DNA from: Paenibacillus_V sp046244365
Lineage (GTDB): Bacteria > Bacillota > Bacilli > Paenibacillales > NBRC-103111
Length of the DNA stretch: 64,000 nucleotides
Direction: 5' to 3'
Assembly (NCBI RefSeq): GCF_046244365.1
Contig: NZ_CP176395.1
Location: 6,820,001-6,884,000, forward strand
The first letter of the stretch is position 1; each line of letters opens with the position of its first letter. The notes below the pieces were generated by a model. That model ran no database searches and was not told the origin of the DNA. It saw nothing but the letters and a program-made list of their open reading frames with translations. The position numbers were made by a program, and so were the translations under genes. Below, one piece after another: positions 43,928 to 52,498 of this stretch.

Positions 43928-46164
43928 GGGAACGCAACGCCTTGATAGCGGACGACACACCCGTAGCCTTCGCCCGAGGCGACGCACAAGCAGTCGTCGG
44001 CTTCCGCATACGCGATCGACGAGAGATAATGGATGCAAGCCCATTCCGTTTCGGCGTCGCGCAGCTCGTAATTGTCCTTGATGACTCTCGGTCTTCCCAA
44101 GTCAAAGAACCCGCTCTCGCGCGAGAAATGGAACACATGTCCGGCATCCTTCGGCCCGCCGTAGATGCCCAGCACTTCGCCGCTTCCCCGCTTGATCAAA
44201 TTCCGCAGCTGTCCGGTCGAATACAGCCTGCCGTATACGGTCGTTCGGCTAAGGTCGGGCGTCAGCGTAAACAGGATGCCGTCATACGTACCGGCTACAA
44301 CGGTGCCGTCCTCGAGAACGGTTCCTCCCGTTATGGCGGCCTTGAAAGCTCTTCCTCTAATAGAAGGAACGCGGACCGGCAGCGTCTCGGAACGCATCTC
44401 GGATATGTGGTAAAGCTTCATTTCATCGTTCGGGCCGGACAGCAGAATCCTGTTCTCGTCCAGCTTCACAAGCTCCGCATCTGCGGATGCGACGAGCAGC
44501 CCCGGCAGCATGCGGAAAATGCCGCTGTCCGTATCGCATGCATAGACGGCCCCGTCGCAGTCGCTCGCAACCAGCGTGCCCGATCCCGCAGCGAAGTGAA
44601 GCTTCGCAAGCCGGAGGCCTGCCGGAACCGCCAGTCTCGCACCGATACGTCCGTTTTCCAGATCGATAAGCGCAATGCTCCCGTCGGTCGTAAGCACCGC
44701 TACTTCATGCTCGCCCGCATCCGTACAAGATACCGGTGCGCCTTCCTCCCAGACGACTGCGATTTTGTTAGGCTCCAGCTCCTTGTAATCGGACTCGATC
44801 AGGTACACGCGCTCCTTGCCGCTGATCGAATAGACGCTTCCGTTCACTGCGCGCACGTGCTTGACCGCCGTATCCTTCCAATCCATATGCTGGTGCAGCG
44901 GCAGGGTACGGACCGTCTCGGCTACGATGTGCATGAAAGCCGGTTTTCCGACCCCGTTGTAATCCGGCTCGGTATACGGTCTGAGCTCCGCTCTTGGGGC
45001 GTCCGCTCCTGGCGGCTCCAGCTTGCCGATATCGACGGCGAGCACGTAAGGGGAAAACTCCCCGCAGACGTCGACCATATGCAGCCAGCCGTCCCGGTCG
45101 AAAATCATTTCGCAAATATATTGCGAATCCTTCCCCTGCGGGGTGACGAGACCGAGATTTTCGGGCTCCCCGCCGTTCAAAATATCCCAGCGGACGAGCC
45201 GGACCGGGCTGTATTCGTCGTACGTTTTCAGCCCGTAATAGATGACGAAGTTTTCGTCGGCGGCGAGTCCCCCGATCCCGTACGGGTTCGTTTGAGGTTG
45301 ATCGCGAAGCGTGATAGGGCCGTGCCGGGTCACTTCCAGCGTTTCCGGATTCAGCTCGATCATTTCCCCGTCCATATTGTCGACCATGAACAAGGTGCCG
45401 TGCGGCGAGTGAAGCGCGAAAATAAACTGTCTCCGGTGCTTCGTTCCGTGCGGCGACATGAATCTTGCTTTCAAATCCTCGATCTCGTCCCGTTCGGGGT
45501 CGTATCTCCAAATGCCGCCCGTATAGGAGCTTCCGTAGAAGCGCCCCTTATCGTCCTTCACCAGCCGGCAGGAGGAGAATTCCGACACCTTGCCGTAATC
45601 CTTGACTTCGTTCGTTTCCAGATCGATTCTGTAAAAATGCCCTTTCATATACCCTAAGAAATAATAATAACGCGGATCGTTTCCGAGCATGCCCCCGTAC
45701 ATGCTTTCCCTCGGCACGGGAATGCCTCTGACCTGGACCTCGTTCGTATCCGGATTTACGATCATCAGAATGGAGCCGGGATAGCCTTCCCACGGATCCT
45801 CGTAATGCTGCTCGAACATCCACTGGTTATGGCCCGGCGCCGGAGCGGTGTTATGCGTCGCCATGATCAGTCTGCCGTCCGGCAAAAAATCGATGCTCGT
45901 ATGGATTTTGCTCGGCGGCATTTGCGCGGAATCGACGATCCATATGTCCGCCACGTCGAACATCAGGCGCAGCTCGCCCGTCTTCGGATAATATTCGTAG
46001 AGCAAAGCCGTCAGCGGTTTTTCGTTCTCCCCGCACACGCTGATGAAGAAGCGGCCGTCCGGCGACTTCACGAAATCCCATACCGCATTGTGCCCGTTCT
46101 CGTTCGGCAGCTGCGTGAACCGGGTAAGCGCCGCCGGAATCGCCGCGTACAAGTTGTGTTCCAT
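43924..46164 (-). CDS. Cytoplasmic beta-propeller protein of unknown function
   Basis: 746 residues from the ATG at 46164 (GGGGGA six bases upstream, 2 bases after the previous stop). The sequence is a string of beta-propeller blades with repeated patterns such as VWDFVKSPDGRFFISVCG (about 30), DFLPDGRLIMATHN, LVKDDKGRFYGSSYTGGIWR and MIFDRDGWLHMVDVCG, and a second propeller-like half after about 480. No signal peptide or catalytic motif is recognised. It may be a lyase or lactonase-type propeller, or a structural partner of the neighbouring enzymes. Confidence 0.7.
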   Translation of the reverse strand: MEHNLYAAIPAALTRFTQLPNENGHNAVWDFVKSPDGRFFISVCGENEKPLTALLYEYYPKTGELRLMFDVADIWIVDSAQMPPSKIHTSIDFLPDGRLIMATHNTAPAPGHNQWMFEQHYEDPWEGYPGSILMIVNPDTNEVQVRGIPVPRESMYGGMLGNDPRYYYFLGYMKGHFYRIDLETNEVKDYGKVSEFSSCRLVKDDKGRFYGSSYTGGIWRYDPERDEIEDLKARFMSPHGTKHRRQFIFALHSPHGTLFMVDNMDGEMIELNPETLEVTRHGPITLRDQPQTNPYGIGGLAADENFVIYYGLKTYDEYSPVRLVRWDILNGGEPENLGLVTPQGKDSQYICEMIFDRDGWLHMVDVCGEFSPYVLAVDIGKLEPPGADAPRAELRPYTEPDYNGVGKPAFMHIVAETVRTLPLHQHMDWKDTAVKHVRAVNGSVYSISGKERVYLIESDYKELEPNKIAVVWEEGAPVSCTDAGEHEVAVLTTDGSIALIDLENGRIGARLAVPAGLRLAKLHFAAGSGTLVASDCDGAVYACDTDSGIFRMLPGLLVASADAELVKLDENRILLSGPNDEMKLYHISEMRSETLPVRVPSIRGRAFKAAITGGTVLEDGTVVAGTYDGILFTLTPDLSRTTVYGRLYSTGQLRNLIKRGSGEVLGIYGGPKDAGHVFHFSRESGFFDLGRPRVIKDNYELRDAETEWACIHYLSSIAYAEADDCLCVASGEGYGCVVRYQGVAFP

Positions 46165-46166
46165 CT

Positions 46167-47282
46167 CTATTCCCCCGATTGATACGTAATATGGAGCGAC
46201 GGCGTATCCAGCCTTCGGCCGGCATATAAGGAATCCATCGCCAAGCAGATCATTCCTGTCGTAAGCAGCGTCCGTTCCGCCGGAAACGGCGGCTTGCGGG
46301 CGATGACGAACGTTTCGGTCATGCGCGTCAGCCTCTCGAAGTGCGCGAACGGTCTGTCGTGATCGCTGTCGCACCGCGCTGCGGTGATTTCCCCGTCCCC
46401 GTTCCGGAAGGCGAAGCTCCAATCTTCCGTCAGCCTCTTGAATTGGACGATGAACCCTTTCGTTCCGTCCACATACTCGATCGCGAACAGCGAGGGCTCG
46501 GGCTCGCGCGTTCTCAGCTCGGCCGTATTCAAGCCCGGTAGGGCGCCCAGCGCTTCATGCAGCAAATCTTCCGGCCATTCTCCGCGGTCCATCGCGGCCC
46601 ACGTCTCGCCTCCGGCGCCGCCGAGCAGACGAACGGAACGGACGCCTGTTTCCCCGCCGGATCGAAGCTCCGCGAGGGACTGGAGCACTTCCATCGCATG
46701 AAACCCGTAGCCTTCAAGCCCGCCGTTGCTGACAACGAGTATGTCCCTCACGTCGGATAAGCTTTGCGGATCGAACGCCGGCACATGGTCGCAATGCGGG
46801 ATCGACGAGCCGCCCATGAACGGAATGCCGCGCGCCTTCATCTGCTCGAACATCCATAACGCGTCGCCGTAGTCATAGGCCAGATGCTTATCGGAGAAGA
46901 TCGGAACGCATAACCCGAGCTCGTCGAGAGCGTCGATCGTCTCCTCCAGAAAACGCCGCCGCGGATACTCGATTTGCCCTTTCTCATTCGTCGGATATTG
47001 CCCGTGCTCGCCGATTAGAATGACGCCGTCTACCGGTCCGCCGGAGAGATCCGCCCGCACCGCTTCGCCGATCGTCGGATAGATCGGAATGCCGAGACGG
47101 GCGGCAGCTTCCCTGCTCATGTCGTTCTCCGGCACCTGGTCCGTGTAGATGGAGACGACTTCAACCCGGGGCTCGTAAGCGAAATCCCCCAGCAGCCTCC
47201 CGAGGATGACGTCGGCGTGGGAGTTGTACCGGTATTCGGTTACGATTACCGCCACTTTCTTTTTTATCGCATGATCGCTCAT
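46167..47282 (-). CDS. Conserved-looking protein of unknown function, first gene of catabolic operon
   Basis: 371 residues. The N-terminal half has a nucleotide-fold look: KKKVAVIVTEYRYNSHADVI (7-26), VDGVILIGEHGQYPTNEKGQ (about 84-103) and PRRRFLEETIDAL. The C-terminal half has FIVQFKRLTEDWSFAFRNGD. Charged and aromatic motifs such as EHGQYP and SDKHLAYDYGDALWMFEQMK look like active-site candidates. I recall similar sequences as uncharacterised proteins or distant Gfo/Idh/MocA relatives, but the classical GxGxxG is absent. RBS GGAGGCA precedes the ATG. Confidence 0.65.
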   Translation of the reverse strand: MSDHAIKKKVAVIVTEYRYNSHADVILGRLLGDFAYEPRVEVVSIYTDQVPENDMSREAAARLGIPIYPTIGEAVRADLSGGPVDGVILIGEHGQYPTNEKGQIEYPRRRFLEETIDALDELGLCVPIFSDKHLAYDYGDALWMFEQMKARGIPFMGGSSIPHCDHVPAFDPQSLSDVRDILVVSNGGLEGYGFHAMEVLQSLAELRSGGETGVRSVRLLGGAGGETWAAMDRGEWPEDLLHEALGALPGLNTAELRTREPEPSLFAIEYVDGTKGFIVQFKRLTEDWSFAFRNGDGEITAARCDSDHDRPFAHFERLTRMTETFVIARKPPFPAERTLLTTGMICLAMDSLYAGRRLDTPSLHITYQSGE

Positions 47283-47410
47283 CCGCCGTATGCCTCCCTG
47301 TCTGCCTTGATGAAACCGTGACGCCGTCTTCCGGTTATGCGAGTGGCAGCTCCTTCTATGCGCGTTGCGCGTTTCAGCCGGAATACGCCCATTTGATCGA
47401 CCCCTTGTTT

Positions 47411-47424
47411 TGGAAACGCTGTCA
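47411..47424 (-). promoter_or_regulatory. cre-like site in the leader of the six-gene operon
   Basis: TGGAAACGCTGTCA (plus-strand reading) matches the cre consensus TGWAANCGNTNWCA with one mismatch. It is 129 bases before the start at 47282. Confidence 0.45.
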
Positions 47425-47488
47425 CGGTATCATTGCAGCTGAATGCAGCGTGTTTTCTCGGTGCCGATTTGCCAATTTTTTGAACACG

Positions 47489-47508
47489 CACTTTTAAGAA
47501 AAGTGTAT
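47489..47508 (-). promoter_or_regulatory. Palindromic CACTTTTAAGAAAAGTG element, third copy of the shared motif
   Basis: CACTTTT-AAG-AAAAGTG is a perfect 7-bp-arm palindrome followed by TA, so GAAAAGTGTA is shared with the sites at 2740 and 9149; the rest of the 19-mer is not conserved here. The 444-base gap 47283-47726 holds this element, the cre-like site and the IclR terminator, plus an AT-rich stretch (47520-47600); no gene is evident. Confidence 0.45.
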
Positions 47509-47679
47509 CCTCGCTCCATGGGATAGTCAATATTTTATTTCATGAATATATAATTTTTTTTCATTTATGAGAAGGATAATGGACTGGCATCGCTGAATAA
47601 TTAAAAAATAAGGAAAAACGAAGCGTTCAGCAGACTTTTATCGGGGCGGCGTGCGAGGAATCTCGGTTGATACGCGAAT

Positions 47680-47712
47680 AAAAAAAATAACTTTTCATTG
47701 TTATGAAAAGTT
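47680..47712 (-). terminator. Terminator after the IclR gene
   Basis: AACTTTTCAT-AACA-ATGAAAAGTT on the minus strand is followed by an eight-T run, 15 bases past the stop at 47727. Confidence 0.85.
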
Positions 47713-47726
47713 AAAGGTTTTTTCGC

Positions 47727-48497
47727 TCAATTTTGCCGGAACACTTTATTGCTAATCTCGCGGCAGGCTCTTTTGATCCAATAATGGGTATTCTCCCACA
47801 CGTCATCCGTAATCCGGATAACCGGAATCGAGATGCTGACGGAGGCGACGACCATCCCCTCCATATCGTAAACGGGGCCGGCTACGCAGTGTACGCCTTC
47901 GACGGATTCGCCCAGATTGTAGGCGATTTCCTCTTGCCTGACCTTCTCGATTTCCGCTTTTAGCGCATCGAAGGTCGAGATCGTTTTGCTCGTATACGTT
48001 TGCAGCTTCTTTTTCGGATAAAGGGCGTGCAGCTCATCCTCCGATAAGCGGGAAAGCAATATTTTACCGGAAGCGGATGCATGCAGAGGCAGAACGGAGC
48101 CCATGTTGGTGGTGAAACGGAACGGCTGCGAGATTTGCTTCTCCGCGATGTAGACGACTTTGTCTTCACTGCGTACGCCAAGCAGCACTCCCTCGTTCAG
48201 GTCGTCGACGATTTTACCGGCAAGCTGGTAAAATTCCGCCGTCAAGCTGGTGCTCTTCCGGTGCTGGACGCGGATCTCGAACAGTTTGTTGCCGAGTCGG
48301 AACTGCTTGCCGGTATTGTCCGTTTCGAGGTAACCCCGGCTCAGCATATTTTGCAAAATCTGGTACGTGCTGCTGGAAGGCATGTTGAGCGCTTTGGATA
48401 TTTCGGTCAAATTATAGGATTCCTTCTCTCCGGTAAACAGCTCGAATATATCCAGAACACGGTCCGCGGATTTCACTTTGGGCGATTGCTTTTCCAT
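47727..48497 (-). CDS. IclR family transcriptional regulator
   Basis: 256 residues: N-terminal winged helix-turn-helix (about 8-70, YNLTEISKALNMPSSSTYQI) and the C-terminal effector domain (about 85-250, with LPLHASASGKILLS and SVEGVHCVAGPVYDMEG). IclR proteins usually sense a small aromatic or sugar-acid metabolite and repress nearby catabolic genes. It lies between the creatininase-family gene and the six-gene operon, all on the same strand, so it is the best local candidate regulator of that operon. The gap to the creatininase gene upstream is 73 bases. Confidence 0.92.
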   Translation of the reverse strand: MEKQSPKVKSADRVLDIFELFTGEKESYNLTEISKALNMPSSSTYQILQNMLSRGYLETDNTGKQFRLGNKLFEIRVQHRKSTSLTAEFYQLAGKIVDDLNEGVLLGVRSEDKVVYIAEKQISQPFRFTTNMGSVLPLHASASGKILLSRLSEDELHALYPKKKLQTYTSKTISTFDALKAEIEKVRQEEIAYNLGESVEGVHCVAGPVYDMEGMVVASVSISIPVIRITDDVWENTHYWIKRACREISNKVFRQN

Positions 48498-48570
48498 ACA
48501 TGACCCTTCCTTTGTAGGAGTGATTGTTCCTAACTTTGAAAATCATTATATCCAACTTCACATGGCGTGT

Positions 48571-49356
48571 CTATTGCAGGCAGTCCCCACCCTCTTGCAT
48601 CGCCCGAACGGTCGCAACCAGCCAGTCCGCGACACTGCCGGCAATGACATCCAGATAGCGGCGACCGGCCTCCGCGGTAGCTTGATGAGGCGCATCGGTG
48701 AACCCGTCCGCGCCGGTCAGCTCGCCGTGCTTCCCGATAAACGAGCCGGCCGGGCCCGAATTGATCCATGGGCGCATCGTGTGGGAGCCGGCCAGCAGAT
48801 CGGTCCGAACCAGCTCGGGCTTCAGCGCCATCACGGCAGCCGTTTCGAAGCCTCCGGCATGGCCCGGCACCATGCCGAGCGCGGAGGCGTCCGTCTCGTT
48901 CAAAGCGGCGCGCGACACGGTCCAGTACGAAGCTGAGGCGGTCCAAATCGGAAAACGCACGGCAAGGTCGTTGGCGGTTTGGGTCATGACCGGATCGTTG
49001 CCGCCATGGGCGTTCAGGAAGATGATTTTGCGGAAGCCGTCCGTAACCAGACTTTCTCCGATGTCCCGCAGCATCTGCAGGTAGGTGAACGACGTATACG
49101 AGAGGGTGCCGCCGAATGACAGATGATGCTGCGAGCAGCCTACCGTATGTACGGGCGTCATCAGGATCGGTACGGAGCCCGAAGCTTTGCGGACCGCTTC
49201 CGCTGCGATGTGCTCGCAAATCAAGCTGTCGGTGAATACCGGAAGATGGGGTCCGTGCTGCTCCGTAGCGGCGAGCGGAATGACGATTGCCGCCCCGTTG
49301 CGGGCCATTTCCGATATTTCCTCTCTCGTATGATAGTGCATGAAGATGGATTTCAT
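48571..49356 (-). CDS. Creatininase family amidohydrolase
   Basis: 261 residues, typical length. Metal-binding motifs are intact: ATEQHGPHLPVFTD (30-43; Glu32, His34, Asp43), FLNAHGGNDPVM (about 113-124) and PGHAGGFETAAVM (about 165). The family includes creatininase, formamidopyrimidine-type amidohydrolases and the mycofactocin enzyme MftE; the exact amide substrate cannot be read off. RBS AGGAGGAA is perfect. It is divergent from the FtsX-type permease and upstream of IclR. Confidence 0.88.
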   Translation of the reverse strand: MKSIFMHYHTREEISEMARNGAAIVIPLAATEQHGPHLPVFTDSLICEHIAAEAVRKASGSVPILMTPVHTVGCSQHHLSFGGTLSYTSFTYLQMLRDIGESLVTDGFRKIIFLNAHGGNDPVMTQTANDLAVRFPIWTASASYWTVSRAALNETDASALGMVPGHAGGFETAAVMALKPELVRTDLLAGSHTMRPWINSGPAGSFIGKHGELTGADGFTDAPHQATAEAGRRYLDVIAGSVADWLVATVRAMQEGGDCLQ

Positions 49357-49466
49357 TGTCGCCTTCCTCCTGTTATTCGGATATGTTACATGGCTGTTCT
49401 CTTTCTTAACAATGTACTACAAGAGTTAAAAATGTCCAGTACGAAATTGTAGGAGGGTTTTCATTC

Positions 49467-52367
49467 ATGGCTATTCTCTTCATGATTTTGCGCAAGATGG
49501 CCAAGAACAAATGGCAGCAGCTCAGCTTGCTCAGCGGACTCGTCCTGTCCGTGGCTCTAGTCAGCAGCATTCCGATATACACCGACGCGATTTTGCAGCG
49601 CATGCTCGTTAAGGATCTGGAAAATTTGCAGAAGTCGACCGAAACCTATCCCGGCATTCACTACTCGAGTGTCTATTTAGGTGCGGCGACCTTCTGGGAC
49701 ACGGGAGCCTACAAGCCCGAAGAGCGACCGCAGGTCGTGAAGGACATTGACGATTTCATGCGGAACGAGGCCTCGCCAAGCTTCGGTCTCCCGGTAAATC
49801 TTCTTGTGAAGGAGCAGGCGACGGAAATTTACTCGTTTGTCCCGGCGGATACGGCCAAGATCGAATCGGGAACGAAGCGCGAAGCCAAGCTTGCGGCCAG
49901 ATCCGGGCTTAACGATCACATTCGCTTGATCGACGGACGGCTCCCTGCGAGTCAGCCGGTTGACGGGGTCTACGAGGTGCTTGTCGTGGAAGAGGCGCTG
50001 CTGGACTTTAACATGGTGCTCGGAAACGTTTTCGTTATGGAAGATGAGGAGACGAAGACAAAGGTCGCGGTCCAGCCGGTCGGCGTCATCGGCAAAAAGG
50101 ACGATGCGGATCCGTTCTGGTACGAGGACCCCGCGAATTACAGCAAAACGTTCTTTATCGATGACGGGCTGTTCGACAAGGACTTCGCCACCGGGAAGGT
50201 GCTCCCGCCGGTCAGCGCCAGCTGGCTGTTCGTGCTCGATTACGCCAAAACCGATTTGGAAGCCGCCCGGAGCTTCGTCCGAACGAGCGAACGCATCGAT
50301 ACGCTGCTCTACGACCGTTTCAACACCTACACCGTCGCTGCGCCCGCCAAGCAAACGGTCGAAGCCTACTTCAAACGCGAGGCGTCTCTGAAAAGAATAC
50401 TGTGGTCGTTGCACGCGCCGGTCATGATCATGCTTGCCTTGTACCTGTACATGGTGGCGAACCTGATTACGGAGCAGCAAAAAACGGAGATTGCGGTGCT
50501 GCGCAGCCGGGGCGCCAGCCGCTCTCAGGTTCTGCTCGGCTATGTCGCCGAAGGCGTCCTGCTTGGCGCGCTCGCCTTTGCCGCAGGCCCTCCGGCCGGC
50601 ATGTTCATTACGAAAATACTCGGCGCCTCGAACGGTTTTCTCGAGTTCGTGAACCGGTCGGCGCTGCCGGTTCACATGAACGCGGACGCCTACCGGTACG
50701 CCCTCTATGCGGTCGCCGGGTCCGTCTTCATGACGCTTATTCCCGCCTACTTCGCCGCGCGGGCGACGATTGTCAGCCAGAAGCAGCAGGCGGCCCGGCG
50801 TCAAAGCCAGTCGTTCTGGCACTTGTTTTTCCTGGATGTCGCGCTCGTTGCCGTGTCCTTCTACGGCCTTCGGCTATTCGGCAGACAGCGCGAGGATATG
50901 CTCCGGCTGGCTGCGGAAGCTTCCGATTTTTCCGTCGACCCGCTCCTGTTCCTCGTGCCCGCCTTGTTCATTCTCGGGATGGGACTGCTCGTGCTGCGGC
51001 TGTACCCGTGGTTCGTGCGCTTCGTCTATTGGCTGGGGAGAAAACGCTGGCCGCCTTCCCTGTACTCGACCCTGATTCAGGTAGGGAGATCGGGCACGCA
51101 GTACCAGTTCGTGATGATGTTCTTGATCATGACTACTGCAATGGGCCTATACAGTGCGAGCGCAGCCCGGACATTGAACAGCAATACGGAGCAAAAAATC
51201 ATGTATCATAACGGAGCCGACATCATCCTAAAGCCGGATTGGCCCAACGATGCTCCGCTCGCGAATCGCGGCGGCCCTCCCGGCGGCGTCGCTCCCGATA
51301 CCCCCGCTGCCCCTGACGAAGAAAGGGCGCCTAGGCGGATTCAATACGTCGAGCCTCCCTTCCAGCCGATCGCCGAGCTGCCCGGCTTGGAGAGCGCAGC
51401 CAAGGTTTTCGTCAAAAATGACGCGAGCTTCAGCTCCGGCAAGGAGCAGGGAAAAATCAAGCTGATGGGCATCGATAGCGACGAGTTCGGGCGAACGGCT
51501 TGGCTGCGCGACGGCCTGCTCGGCCATCATTTCTTCGATTACTTGAATTTAATCGCATCCGATCCGAGAGCGGTCTTGATTTCCCGCTCCATCGCCGATA
51601 AAGGCGTCAAAACCGGAGATACCGTTCAGATCGACTGGAACGGCGTCGAACCGAGGCCGTTCACCGTATACGGCATCATCGATTACTGGCCCGGCTTTAA
51701 CCCGAGTCCGACGGCCGATCCCAACGGGAAGAAGCCGCAGACGCCGGCTTTAGTCGTGGGGCATCTTCAATATATGCAGAACGCCTTGGCGCTGGAGCCG
51801 TACGAAGTATGGATCAAGCTGAAGGAAGGCGCGGAACGTCAGCCTTTTTACGATGCGGTCACGGCCAAACGCATCAATCTGGTTTCCCTTACCGATACGA
51901 GGGAGGAGCTCGCGAACGCCAAGAACGATCCTTTTCAGCTGGCCGTTAACGGCGTTATGACGCTCGGATTCGTCATTTCGGCGGTCATATGTTTTTTCGG
52001 ATTTTTATTATATTGGGTGCTTTCGCTATCCAGAAGGGTGCTGCAATTCGGGGTGCTGCGGGCGATGGGCGTCTCCTTCCCCCAACTGATCGGGATGCTG
52101 ACGGCGGAGCAGCTGCTGACTTCCGGCGCCGCCGTCCTCATAGGCGGGGCGGTCGGAGCCGTGACGAGCCGGCTGTTCGTCACTCTTTTTCAAGTGTCCT
52201 TCGATCCGGCGAAGCAGGTGCCGCCGTTTCAAATCGTGTTCGATCCGAACGACTCCATGCAGCTTCTTCTGATCGTAACCGTCATGATTGCGTTCGGCCT
52301 GTTTATACTAGGCTGGCTGTTGTCCCGTATCAAAATCCATCAAGCGATCAAGCTAGGGGAGGATTAA
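49467..52367 (+). CDS. FtsX-type ABC transporter permease without adjacent ATPase
   Basis: 966 residues; TAGGAGGGT lies ten bases before the ATG. An N-terminal membrane segment (about 15-35) precedes a large external domain, then a first FtsX membrane block (about 315-440, NLITEQQKTEIAVLRSRGAS), two more segments (about 450-520), a second external domain with a Pro/Gly-rich insert (about 595-625), and a C-terminal FtsX block (about 830-960, QFGVLRAMGVSFPQLIGM). This two-block layout fits MacB/LolC-type mechanotransmission permeases that export peptides or lipids. The partner ATPase that such proteins need is not in the window. It is monocistronic and closed by a strong terminator. Confidence 0.88.
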   Translation: MAILFMILRKMAKNKWQQLSLLSGLVLSVALVSSIPIYTDAILQRMLVKDLENLQKSTETYPGIHYSSVYLGAATFWDTGAYKPEERPQVVKDIDDFMRNEASPSFGLPVNLLVKEQATEIYSFVPADTAKIESGTKREAKLAARSGLNDHIRLIDGRLPASQPVDGVYEVLVVEEALLDFNMVLGNVFVMEDEETKTKVAVQPVGVIGKKDDADPFWYEDPANYSKTFFIDDGLFDKDFATGKVLPPVSASWLFVLDYAKTDLEAARSFVRTSERIDTLLYDRFNTYTVAAPAKQTVEAYFKREASLKRILWSLHAPVMIMLALYLYMVANLITEQQKTEIAVLRSRGASRSQVLLGYVAEGVLLGALAFAAGPPAGMFITKILGASNGFLEFVNRSALPVHMNADAYRYALYAVAGSVFMTLIPAYFAARATIVSQKQQAARRQSQSFWHLFFLDVALVAVSFYGLRLFGRQREDMLRLAAEASDFSVDPLLFLVPALFILGMGLLVLRLYPWFVRFVYWLGRKRWPPSLYSTLIQVGRSGTQYQFVMMFLIMTTAMGLYSASAARTLNSNTEQKIMYHNGADIILKPDWPNDAPLANRGGPPGGVAPDTPAAPDEERAPRRIQYVEPPFQPIAELPGLESAAKVFVKNDASFSSGKEQGKIKLMGIDSDEFGRTAWLRDGLLGHHFFDYLNLIASDPRAVLISRSIADKGVKTGDTVQIDWNGVEPRPFTVYGIIDYWPGFNPSPTADPNGKKPQTPALVVGHLQYMQNALALEPYEVWIKLKEGAERQPFYDAVTAKRINLVSLTDTREELANAKNDPFQLAVNGVMTLGFVISAVICFFGFLLYWVLSLSRRVLQFGVLRAMGVSFPQLIGMLTAEQLLTSGAAVLIGGAVGAVTSRLFVTLFQVSFDPAKQVPPFQIVFDPNDSMQLLLIVTVMIAFGLFILGWLLSRIKIHQAIKLGED

Positions 52368-52399
52368 GTCACGGTATCTTACCCGTAACGCTGTCGAAT

Positions 52400-52463
52400 A
52401 AAAGGCAGCTGCCCGTCCAGTACTTTTTTCAAGTTCCTGACGGCAGCTGCCTTTTCATTTTTG
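52400..52463. terminator. Bidirectional terminator between FtsX and second GGDEF genes
   Basis: AAAAGGCAGCTGCC(C)GTC pairs with GACGGCAGCTGCCTTTT across a 21-base loop, with T-rich flanks on both strands. It serves the convergent genes ending at 52367 and 52499. Confidence 0.85.
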
Positions 52464-52498
52464 GTCTAAACCGAGAAGCATGTATGCGTTGCGTAACG

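Noticed and set aside
43942..45657. Plus-strand frame of 571 codons
   Set aside because: Opposite the beta-propeller gene, whose minus-strand frame shows repeated blades and a coupled start.
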